DNA of 64,000 nt from assembly GCA_910577755.1 (NCBI GenBank), contig CAJTNL010000008.1, positions 30,911-94,910 on the forward strand. Reading direction: 5' to 3'. The notes beneath the pieces were generated by a model. It was not told the origin of the DNA. It searched no databases and saw only the letters and a program-made list of their open reading frames with translations. Every line of letters begins with the position of its first letter. The stretch's first letter is position 1. This document shows, piece by piece, positions 25,645-32,532 of the stretch. Position numbers and translations under genes: made by a program. This DNA comes from an uncultured Eubacteriales bacterium. GTDB taxonomy: Bacteria > Bacillota > Clostridia > Oscillospirales > Acutalibacteraceae.

Positions 25645-28407
25645 ATGGGCGTTATGAAAATGCTGTTCGGTAATTACAGCAAACGAGAGTTAAAGCGTAT
25701 TGAACCTATTTGTGAAAAGGTGCTCAAATTAGAAGATGAATATAAAAACTTATCAGATAAAGAGCTGCAAGCGCTGACACCTGCGTTTAAACAACGTTTG
25801 GAGAACGGTGAAACGTTGGACGATATTCTTCCAGAAGCCTTTGCCGCTTGCCGTGAGGCCTCTGCCCGTGTATTGGGTATGCGTCATTTTCCAGTACAGG
25901 TATTAGGCGGTATTGCTTTACACCAAGGTCGTATTAGTGAAATGAAAACCGGTGAAGGTAAAACATTAGTTGCTACCTTACCATCTTATCTAAATGCCTT
26001 GGCCGGCAAAGGCGTACATGTTGTAACGGTGAATGACTATCTGGCAAAGCGTGACTCAGAGTGGATGGGTAAAATTCATCGCTTTATGGGTCTTACCGTT
26101 GGTTTAATTACCCACGACCAACCAAAAGAAGCACGTAAGCTTGCGTATCTTGCCGACATCACTTACGGCACCAACAACGAACTTGGCTTTGATTATCTTC
26201 GTGACAACATGGTTATTTACAAAGCCGATAAAGTGCAGCGCGGTCATAACTTTGCTATTGTTGATGAAGTCGACTCCATTTTAATTGACGAAGCTCGTAC
26301 TCCGCTTATTATTTCCGGTCCCGGTGAAAAATCGACTGATTTATATGTGAAAGCAGATCGTTTTGCAACCAATCTGCACATGGTTAAGGTTACCGAGCTT
26401 AATAAACGAGAAAATAATGACGAGCTGTACTCTGAAGCCGACTACCTAGTAGATGAAAAAGCAAAAACAGCTACCTTAACGCCAAACGGTGTGAAAAAAG
26501 CAGAAGAATATTTTGAGGTTGAAAATCTGCTGGATGCTGAACATATTACTCTTCAGCACCACATTAACCAAGCAATTAAGGCCCACGGCGTTATGCAAAA
26601 AGACATTGACTATGTTGTAAAAGGCGGAGAGGTTTTAATCGTTGACGAATTTACCGGTCGTATTATGAACGGTCGTCGTTATAACGAGGGATTACACCAA
26701 GCGATAGAAGCAAAAGAAAATGTTACGGTTGCTCGCGAAAGTAAAACATTGGCAACTATTACTTTCCAAAATTTCTTCCGTTTATATACAAAACTCTCCG
26801 GAATGACCGGTACCGCTATGACGGAAGAGGAAGAGTTCCGCGAAATATATAAATTAGATGTTGTAGAGATTCCAACAAACCGTCCTTCTCAGCGCATAGA
26901 CCACCGTGATTTAGTATATAAAACAGAAAAAGGAAAATTTAATGCCGTTATTGATGACATTGTTGAACACAATAAAAAAGGACAACCTGTTTTGGTGGGT
27001 ACAATTTCCATTGAAAAATCTGAACTACTCAGCCGTAAATTGTTTGAGCGTGGCATTAAACACAATGTATTAAACGCAAAACACCACGAGCAGGAAGCTG
27101 AAATCGTTGCACAGGCGGGTCATAAAGGCGCTGTTACCATTGCCACCAACATGGCAGGTCGCGGTACCGATATTCAATTAGGTGGTAACGGAGAATTTAA
27201 AGCAAAAATGCAATTGCGCCATAAAGGCTATCCTGAAGAAGTTGTCAACGAGGCAATTGGTTATGCACAAACAGAGGATACCCAAGTACTCAAAGCAAGA
27301 GAAGAATACCGCAAACTGGTAGATTACTATACCGAACAAAGTAAAGAAGAAGCTGAAGAAGTGCGGCAGGCAGGCGGTCTTTATATTATTGGTACTGAGC
27401 GTCACGAATCACGCCGTATTGACAATCAGCTACGCGGGCGTGCCGGACGTCAGGGTGATCCCGGTGAAAGCCGTTTTTACATTTCTTTAGAGGATGACCT
27501 GATGCGACTGTTTGGCGGAGAACGTATTGCCGGTCTTATGAATCGTTTAAATATTGATGAAGACACACCAATTGAAAACAATATGCTTTCCAATACCATT
27601 GAAAATGCACAGCGCAAAGTTGAGGCGCGTAACTTCTCAACCAGAAAAAACGTGTTGCAATACGACGATGTTATGAACCGTCAGCGTGAATTGATTTATA
27701 ATCAGCGCGATCAGGTTCTAGACGGCGACAATGTAAAAGACGAGATTATAAAAATGATGCATCAGTCTGTCGAGGATACGGTAGAAACTTATTTGCCGGA
27801 AAGCGAAACCCATGAACAATGGAATATTGTTGGTTTACATGACAACTATATGGGTTGGCTGCTGACAGAAGAAGATTTACAATACAGCGAAGACGAAATA
27901 AAAACTTTGAGTAAAGATGATATTAAAGCAGACCTAATTAAAAAAGTGGATGACTTGTGCGCTTCCCGTGAAGAATTGTTTGGTGAGAACGTAACCCGAG
28001 AATTAGAACGTGTTGTCATGCTCAAATGCGTTGACGTACAATGGATGGATCACATTGACGCCATGGAGCAGCTAAAACGCGGTATTCATTTACGCGGTTA
28101 TGCACAACGTGATCCGGTTATTGAATACCGTAACGAAGGTTATGATATGTTTGATCAGATGATTGCAAATATCCGTGATGATACAACACGTTTGTTCTTA
28201 TCTGCTAATATTAAGGTGGTGGATGAGCAGGAGGCTCCTAAAGAAATGATTGAATCCGGTGCAAATGCCGCCGTTGAAATTAGTGACCCTAACGAAGAGG
28301 AAAACACATCAGACAGCAATCAAACACATCAAAAAGCCGGTAGAAATGATCCTTGTCCTTGTGGCAGCGGTAAAAAATACAAAAAATGCTGCGGTGCAGA
28401 CGAGTAA
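25645..28407 (+). CDS. secA: Preprotein translocase ATPase SecA
   Basis: 920 aa. Drives secretory preproteins through SecYEG using ATP. Motifs in order: MKTGEGKTLVATLP (Walker A), VIVDEVDSILIDEART-type VDEVDSILIDEA (Walker B), SGMTGTAMTEEEEF, ATNMAGRGTDIQLGG, GRAGRQGDPGESRF (motif VI), the helical scaffold/wing, and a C-terminal Zn-binding SEC-C tail NDPCPCGSGKKYKKCCG that binds SecB or ribosomes. GAGGTGA lies 5-6 bases before the ATG. It is a single gene with a strong terminator. Confidence 0.98.
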   Translation: MGVMKMLFGNYSKRELKRIEPICEKVLKLEDEYKNLSDKELQALTPAFKQRLENGETLDDILPEAFAACREASARVLGMRHFPVQVLGGIALHQGRISEMKTGEGKTLVATLPSYLNALAGKGVHVVTVNDYLAKRDSEWMGKIHRFMGLTVGLITHDQPKEARKLAYLADITYGTNNELGFDYLRDNMVIYKADKVQRGHNFAIVDEVDSILIDEARTPLIISGPGEKSTDLYVKADRFATNLHMVKVTELNKRENNDELYSEADYLVDEKAKTATLTPNGVKKAEEYFEVENLLDAEHITLQHHINQAIKAHGVMQKDIDYVVKGGEVLIVDEFTGRIMNGRRYNEGLHQAIEAKENVTVARESKTLATITFQNFFRLYTKLSGMTGTAMTEEEEFREIYKLDVVEIPTNRPSQRIDHRDLVYKTEKGKFNAVIDDIVEHNKKGQPVLVGTISIEKSELLSRKLFERGIKHNVLNAKHHEQEAEIVAQAGHKGAVTIATNMAGRGTDIQLGGNGEFKAKMQLRHKGYPEEVVNEAIGYAQTEDTQVLKAREEYRKLVDYYTEQSKEEAEEVRQAGGLYIIGTERHESRRIDNQLRGRAGRQGDPGESRFYISLEDDLMRLFGGERIAGLMNRLNIDEDTPIENNMLSNTIENAQRKVEARNFSTRKNVLQYDDVMNRQRELIYNQRDQVLDGDNVKDEIIKMMHQSVEDTVETYLPESETHEQWNIVGLHDNYMGWLLTEEDLQYSEDEIKTLSKDDIKADLIKKVDDLCASREELFGENVTRELERVVMLKCVDVQWMDHIDAMEQLKRGIHLRGYAQRDPVIEYRNEGYDMFDQMIANIRDDTTRLFLSANIKVVDEQEAPKEMIESGANAAVEISDPNEEENTSDSNQTHQKAGRNDPCPCGSGKKYKKCCGADE

Positions 28408-28418
28408 TATACCAAAGC

Positions 28419-28453
28419 AAAAAGCACATACCATAAAATGGTATGTGCTTTTT
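28419..28453 (+). terminator. secA terminator
   Basis: 16-base perfect stem AAAAAGCACATACCAT / ATGGTATGTGCTTTTT with a 3-base loop and T tail, 12 bases after the secA stop. Confidence 0.85.
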
Positions 28454-28490
28454 AAATTTTGTACAGTATAAGTAATCACAAAAAATTCAG

Positions 28491-28519
28491 TTGAAAACAC
28501 ACAATATATACTTTATAAT
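28491..28519 (+). promoter_or_regulatory. Promoter of the 57-aa membrane protein gene
   Basis: TTGAAA at 28491-28496 and TATAAT at 28514-28519 with exactly 17 bases between, 43 bases before the ATG. Confidence 0.65.
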
Positions 28520-28561
28520 AACTACGGTATATATTAAAATATGGTTGGGAGAGATTGCAAT

Positions 28562-28735
28562 ATGAATAAAAAACCAGCACAAATGATTGTCCTAATTATC
28601 ATTGGTTTTATGTTTATCGCAACTATAATTATAACTATTCTGTTTAGGCCACCATTAAATAAAACAGATTCTGCCATCTCCTCATCGGAATTATCTTCAA
28701 CAGTTATATCTGTCACTGCAATGATTAATATATAA
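28562..28735 (+). CDS. 57-aa single-pass membrane protein
   Basis: Starts at the ATG with GGGAGAG about 8 bases upstream, behind a well-spaced promoter. MNKKPAQ is followed by a long hydrophobic helix (about residues 8-28, Ile/Leu/Met-rich) and a Ser/Thr-rich outer tail (SAISSSELSSTVISVT). The family is unknown. It sits convergent to the double-glycine peptide array and shares a 26-base hairpin with it. An immunity or accessory role is conceivable from position and small membrane character, but nothing in the sequence demonstrates it. Confidence 0.5.
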   Translation: MNKKPAQMIVLIIIGFMFIATIIITILFRPPLNKTDSAISSSELSSTVISVTAMINI

Positions 28736-28812
28736 ACTTGTACCCATATAGCTGAGCGGTCACCTTTCTCCCACAATTTATATATTTTTGACACAAGGCA
28801 AATCTAATTGAT

Positions 28813-28867
28813 CTTATTGAATAAAGGAAGCCCTGATACATTATCAGGGCTTCCTTTATTCAATAAG
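28813..28867. terminator. 26-base perfect hairpin between the small membrane gene and the peptide array
   Basis: Arms 28813-28838 and 28842-28867 are perfectly complementary (core AAAGGAAGCCCTGATA) with a 3-base loop. It lies 24 bases beyond the last peptide gene and 78 bases after the convergent membrane gene, so probably a shared terminator. Confidence 0.7.
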
Positions 28868-28890
28868 TAAACCTCTTAATAAATTTACTT

Positions 28891-29037
28891 TTATTTGCTT
28901 GCTGCAGCTGCAGCGCCGCCTGCAGCACCGCCAATTACCCCAGCTGTAGTAACAGCCATTATAGCTAGTACAACAGGTACAATTCCACCATTCACGTTTT
29001 GCATTTGTTTTTCTGTTAGTTTATTAAATTTTTTCAT
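28891..29037 (-). CDS. Double-glycine leader peptide 1 (class II bacteriocin-like precursor)
   Basis: 48 aa. The leader MKKFNKLTEKQMQNVNGG (residues 1-18) is shared with the four neighbours and ends in the Gly-Gly expected for processing by a C39-peptidase ABC exporter. The 30-residue core starts IVPVVLAIMA, is Ala/Gly-rich with several GxxxG arrangements (GVIGG and GGAAG), has no Cys and ends SK. GAAAGGAA lies upstream of the ATG. The core is closest to peptide 2, with the same IVP start, VIGG and AA-rich tail. It is the last gene of the leftward array. It could be a bacteriocin, a two-peptide component or a signalling peptide; the class call rests on the leader. Confidence 0.8.
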   Translation of the reverse strand: MKKFNKLTEKQMQNVNGGIVPVVLAIMAVTTAGVIGGAAGGAAAAASK

Positions 29038-29107
29038 TTTCTACAATTCCTTTCTATACGAATAATAGTAAATTTTGAGACTTTTTTACTTAGTTTATTA
29101 AATATTT

Positions 29108-29254
29108 TTATTTGTTCGCTGCGCCTGCTGCTGCACCAGCAACACCACCAATTACTGTAGCTGTGCCAAGAGCACCCAAGAAAATTAAAAATGGTACAAT
29201 TCCACCACTTACATGCTGCATTTGTTTCTCTGTCAATTGATTAAATTTCTTCAT
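29108..29254 (-). CDS. Double-glycine leader peptide 2 (class II bacteriocin-like precursor)
   Basis: 48 aa. The leader MKKFNQLTEKQMQHVSGG differs from peptide 1 at three positions. The 30-residue core begins IVPFLIFLGALG and continues TATVIGGVAG with GxxxG spacings (GGVAG, GAAAG), ending ANK. It has no Cys. Core and length pair it with peptide 1, from which it is separated by 70 bases. An AGGTAG/ACAGG context precedes the ATG, so its ribosome site is weaker than those of its neighbours. Conserved leader, divergent hydrophobic core and Lys terminus together argue that this is a real gene despite its size. Confidence 0.8.
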   Translation of the reverse strand: MKKFNQLTEKQMQHVSGGIVPFLIFLGALGTATVIGGVAGAAAGAANK

Positions 29255-29315
29255 CCTGTACACTCGCTTTCTACCTAATAAGTTAAATCTCTTATGTTAA
29301 CCTTATTATTAAGTT

Positions 29316-29471
29316 TTATTTTTGTTTAACAGCTTCATAAGCGCCATAACCTACGCTTCCACCAACTGCCAATGGGGCTACAACAAACGCCAAAGTGCAA
29401 AGGATAAGCCCTACAAAACCACCATGTACTTTTCCCATTTGTTTCTCTGTTAATTGATTAAAATTTTTCAT
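29316..29471 (-). CDS. Double-glycine leader peptide 3 (class II bacteriocin-like precursor)
   Basis: 51 aa. Leader MKNFNQLTEKQMGKVHGG, then a 33-residue core beginning FVGLILCTLAFVVAPLA, with GGSVGYGAY (GxxxG) and a C-terminal KQK. It has one Cys near core position 7. It resembles peptide 5 in the VVAPL centre, the G-x-G-aromatic arrangement and the A-V-K ending, so 3 and 5 form a second sub-family. AGAGG precedes the ATG. The 157 bases separating it from gene 4 are AT-rich with a 10-base inverted repeat (about 29488-29516), so it may have its own promoter. Confidence 0.8.
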   Translation of the reverse strand: MKNFNQLTEKQMGKVHGGFVGLILCTLAFVVAPLAVGGSVGYGAYEAVKQK

Positions 29472-29628
29472 ATAAAACCTCTTTCTTTAATTATAAATTA
29501 TTTAAATTTATAATTAAACCCTTTTGAATAAAATGATACAAAATAATCTTAACGATTTTTTATGTACCCTTTTGTTACAGAAAAGATACCCCAATATAAT
29601 AAAAACTGTATTTTTTATTATATACTAC

Positions 29629-29772
29629 TTATTTGCTTCTCTGCACAACACCTGTAATACCACCCACAGTAGCACCTATTCCTAGGCATGTAACTAACAT
29701 TCCCATAAACAACGCAAATCCGCCATTTACATGCTGCATTTGCTTTTCTGTCATTTTATTAAATGTTTTCAT
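29629..29772 (-). CDS. Double-glycine leader peptide 4 (class II bacteriocin-like precursor)
   Basis: 47 aa. Leader MKTFNKMTEKQMQHVNGG and a 29-residue core beginning FALFMGMLVTCLG, with GATVG and GGITG (GxxxG) and the ending VVQRSK. One Cys lies mid-core. It is the most divergent core of the five and has no obvious sister in the array, although the T-x-GG-x-x-G stretch recalls peptides 1 and 2. AAAGGAG lies about 11 bases before the ATG. It follows gene 5 by 37 bases and is probably in the same transcript. Confidence 0.8.
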   Translation of the reverse strand: MKTFNKMTEKQMQHVNGGFALFMGMLVTCLGIGATVGGITGVVQRSK

Positions 29773-29809
29773 TCAATAGAAACTCCTTTGCCCAAAAATC
29801 ACTTATTGC

Positions 29810-29968
29810 TTATTTGTTTTTTACTGCGTAATTAATCCCCCAACCTGCTGCTGCTCCCATTCCCAACGGAGCCACAACACATGTAGTTATAAGAATCATA
29901 ATAGATCCAAATAAACCACCGCTTACATGCTGCATTTGTTTCTCTGTTAGTTGATTAAAATTTTTCAT
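29810..29968 (-). CDS. Double-glycine leader peptide 5, first gene of the array (class II bacteriocin-like precursor)
   Basis: 52 aa. Leader MKNFNQLTEKQMQHVSGG and a 34-residue core beginning LFGSIMILITTCVVAPLG, then GAAAGWG (GxxxG) and the ending AVKNK. One Cys is present. It is the sister of peptide 3. GGGAG lies 7 bases before the ATG. A promoter with 17-base spacing (30028-30056) ends about 50 bases upstream, so this is the first gene of a leftward operon of up to five peptides. The leader is close in style to class IIb (lactobin A/cerein 7B-type) bacteriocin leaders. Confidence 0.82.
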   Translation of the reverse strand: MKNFNQLTEKQMQHVSGGLFGSIMILITTCVVAPLGMGAAAGWGINYAVKNK

Positions 29969-30027
29969 TTTATCTCTCCCTTCTAATAAAATTTACACAA
30001 AATATATATAATCTTGTACATATTTTC

Positions 30028-30056
30028 ATTATAAACCATTAAAATATAAAATACAA
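30028..30056 (-). promoter_or_regulatory. Promoter of the peptide array
   Basis: On the minus strand, TTGTAT (30056-30051) and TATAAT (30033-30028) are separated by exactly 17 bases. Transcription would start near 30021, about 50 bases before the first peptide. Confidence 0.6.
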
Positions 30057-30262
30057 GTATTTTAATTATGATATTAAGATAAAACAATAAAATCTTTCTT
30101 TTCTCTATTAGCTTTACAATCAATTAATCTCTTGCGTTAATACCATATTATATATCAGCAATTTTTGGATTTGTAAGCAGCCAATATAAGAATCATCCTA
30201 TAATTTAATTATCAACGCACTACCTTTAGGGAACTATTTTTATTCTTTGCCGCATATTCAAG

Positions 30263-30598
30263 TTATAACATCAGCATAATTTTATTAAAATTTTGTTCTT
30301 TTGTTCTCTGCAAAACAGTGAACCAATCTATAATCGTCAAAATACCAAAAACTCCTCCGGTTAACAGCTTTAATACTCCAATACCAATATCACCCAATAT
30401 AAAGCGGTCAATACCAAATGAACCTAGAAATATCGATATCAGCAACATAATCATCGGCGACTTCAGTTCTATTGTAAATAGTCGAACCAGTCGGTTTTCA
30501 TCCACAGTTAATAATTTTTCTCTTAAGTAAAAAATTTTGTTTACAGGAAAATACTGTTGGTTCAGCAAAAGATATCTATCTACTTGCTCACGGTTCAT
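30263..30598 (-). CDS. TM2-domain membrane protein
   Basis: 111 aa from the ATG at 30596-30598 with AGAGG 9 bases upstream. The N-terminal 55 residues are polar (MNREQVDRYLLLNQQYFP). The C-terminal half is a TM2 domain with two membrane helices and the signature FGIDRFILGD between them, then a Gly-rich second helix (LLTGGVFGILTIIDWF). TM2 proteins are widespread and mostly of unknown function. The gene is immediately upstream of the double-glycine peptide array on the same strand, 294 bases away, with a separate promoter between them. Whether it belongs to that system is open. Confidence 0.75.
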   Translation of the reverse strand: MNREQVDRYLLLNQQYFPVNKIFYLREKLLTVDENRLVRLFTIELKSPMIMLLISIFLGSFGIDRFILGDIGIGVLKLLTGGVFGILTIIDWFTVLQRTKEQNFNKIMLML

Positions 30599-31071
30599 TA
30601 TAATCATCCTCTCATGTTATACTTTTATGAAACACTATATAAATCAGTTATAAAGTAACAGATATTTTTCCATAACTTTTTAATTAATATATTTTTTATA
30701 ACCAAGTCTTTAAATCTATCTTTTCTGTCTTGATAGCCATCTCAAACTTGGCAGTATACTTTCATAATGCTAAATTGTTTGGGATTCTCCATATAAATAA
30801 GTAAAACTCAAAAACTTATTATTTTACTAAATTTCTCTATAGTCTAACTCCTGTTTTATTGAATAGTTTCATCTATGACGACTGATTTGTTGTGCTTGAT
30901 TCATAAATACCAATAAAAATAAGTGTAATTATAGTTTTCCTATTTTATGGGGTGCAAGAATTAGCCAAATACGTCAATTGTTATTCAATAAAATTTGAAT
31001 ATAGCGCATTAATTGAATTGTAATCAAAAAAATACAATCCAATCTAACATTCCAATTCGGTTATCTATATG
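30599..31071. other. AT-rich intergenic DNA without recognised features
   Basis: About 470 bases separating the TM2 gene from the heat-shock operon. No start-plus-ribosome-site combination, RNA gene or strong hairpin was seen. It could be decayed sequence at the edge of the accessory island. Confidence 0.4.
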
Positions 31072-31108
31072 AAAAAAGTTACAAGAATCGTATTCCTGTA
31101 ACTTTTTT
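31072..31108 (-). terminator. Terminator of the hrcA-grpE-dnaK-dnaJ operon
   Basis: AAAAAAGTTACA pairs with TGTAACTTTTTT around a 13-base loop that can itself pair (GAAT/ATTC). It lies 30 bases beyond the dnaJ stop. Confidence 0.75.
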
Positions 31109-31138
31109 GTTAATTGCATTTTATATCAAAATCAATTA

Positions 31139-32281
31139 TTACTCAAATTTATCCTTAATTTTTTCAAAAAAGCTTTTTCGTTTTGTATAATTTTTATCGC
31201 TTGCAGTCGCTTCAAAACTCTGCAATATCTCCTTTTGCTCTTTTGTCAAATTTTTAGGAACCTCTATAGTCACTTTCACAAATTGATCCCCTCGGCCTCT
31301 ACCGCCAAGATGATCGATACCCTTACCTCTCAATTTAAAAATATCGCCCGGCTGCGTACCCTCATGAATGGAATAAGTAACATCTCCATCTAAGGTTGGC
31401 ACTGTAATTTCAGCGCCTAACGCAACTTGTGTAAAGGTTAGCGGAATCTCACACCAAATATCATTCCCTTTTCTTGTAAAGAGCGCATGAGGACGTACAT
31501 GTACCACTAATAACAAATCGCCTGCAGGACCTCCGTTTGCACCTGCATTACCCTGTCTGGAAACCTTAAGTATTTGTTCGTCAGCAATGCCTGCCGGAAC
31601 ATTAATCTCTAATGTCTTCTTTTTACGTACATGGCCGGAACTACTACACTCTCTACAAGGATGCTCAATAATTTTTCCTTTACCATGGCAACGGTCACAG
31701 GTACGCGCTGTTTGCACCACACCAAAAGGAGTACGCTGATTGATACGTACCTGTCCGCTACCGCTGCAACTAGAGCATACAGTAACACTGGTTCCTTTTT
31801 TAGCACCAGAACCGGAGCACTCATCACATTCCTCTATGCGCTGATAGGTAATTGTCTGCTTACATCCTTTTGCCGCTTCTTCAAATGAAATAGTAATACT
31901 AGTCTCGGAGTCTGTACCGCGTCTAGGAGCATTAGGGTTTGCACTTCGTCCGCCAAAGCCACCAAAGCCGCCAAATACACTATTAAAGATATCTCCAAAA
32001 TCAAAATCTCCTTGAAACGGACTTCCGCCTGCTGCGCCGCCGCCAAAGTTAGGATCAACACCTGCATGACCAAATTGGTCATAGCGGGCACGCTTTTCTT
32101 TATCTGAGAGTACTTCATATGCCTCATTTACTTCTTTAAAACTTGTTTCTGCCGCCTTATCATTGGGATTCAAATCAGGATGATATTGTTTCGCCAATTT
32201 ACGGTAGGCTTTTTTAATTTCATCCTCTGAGGCATTTTTCGGCACACCCATAACCTCATAATAATCCCTTTTATCAGCCAA
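31139..32281 (-). CDS. dnaJ: Chaperone DnaJ
   Basis: 380 aa. Co-chaperone that delivers unfolded clients to DnaK and stimulates its ATPase. J domain with the HPD tripeptide (KQYHPDLNPND) at residues 4-70, Gly/Phe-rich linker (GGFGGFGGRS), four CxxCxGxG-type zinc motifs (CDECSGSG, CSSCSGSG, CDRCHGKG, CRECSSSG) and the C-terminal substrate domain. I chose the TTG at 32279-32281, with AGGAG 8 bases upstream, because it gives the canonical MADKRDYYEVMGV; the GTG nine bases earlier overlaps the ribosome site. A 250-base AT-rich gap separates it from dnaK. Confidence 0.96.
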   Translation of the reverse strand: MADKRDYYEVMGVPKNASEDEIKKAYRKLAKQYHPDLNPNDKAAETSFKEVNEAYEVLSDKEKRARYDQFGHAGVDPNFGGGAAGGSPFQGDFDFGDIFNSVFGGFGGFGGRSANPNAPRRGTDSETSITISFEEAAKGCKQTITYQRIEECDECSGSGAKKGTSVTVCSSCSGSGQVRINQRTPFGVVQTARTCDRCHGKGKIIEHPCRECSSSGHVRKKKTLEINVPAGIADEQILKVSRQGNAGANGGPAGDLLLVVHVRPHALFTRKGNDIWCEIPLTFTQVALGAEITVPTLDGDVTYSIHEGTQPGDIFKLRGKGIDHLGGRGRGDQFVKVTIEVPKNLTKEQKEILQSFEATASDKNYTKRKSFFEKIKDKFE

Positions 32282-32532
32282 ACTTATCACTCCTGCATAA
32301 CGATTATAAAAAAACTTTCGCTGACTCTAACCAATAACAATCACAAATAATCCTGTTACATACCATATGTCAATATACAAAAATTTGTACATATATTTTG
32401 GTTCTCTGTCTGCACAAGATGTATTTTGAACCGTTTAATGAAATACAACTTAATTATCATAGTCGAAAAAACATATAAAGTCAATATTTTTCATGTAATA
32501 TCGTCTTTATGATCAAAGTCAGTATATTTCGA

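Noticed and set aside
25645..28407. Accessory SecA2 dedicated to the neighbouring peptides
   Set aside because: Length and the SEC-C tail are those of the housekeeping SecA, and GG-leader peptides are exported by ABC transporters.
28891..29968. Repeated DNA resembling a short repeat array or CRISPR
   Set aside because: The repeats are about 54 bases, are spaced irregularly by about 150-350 bases, and are the leader-coding parts of open frames with ribosome sites and stops. There are no cas genes.
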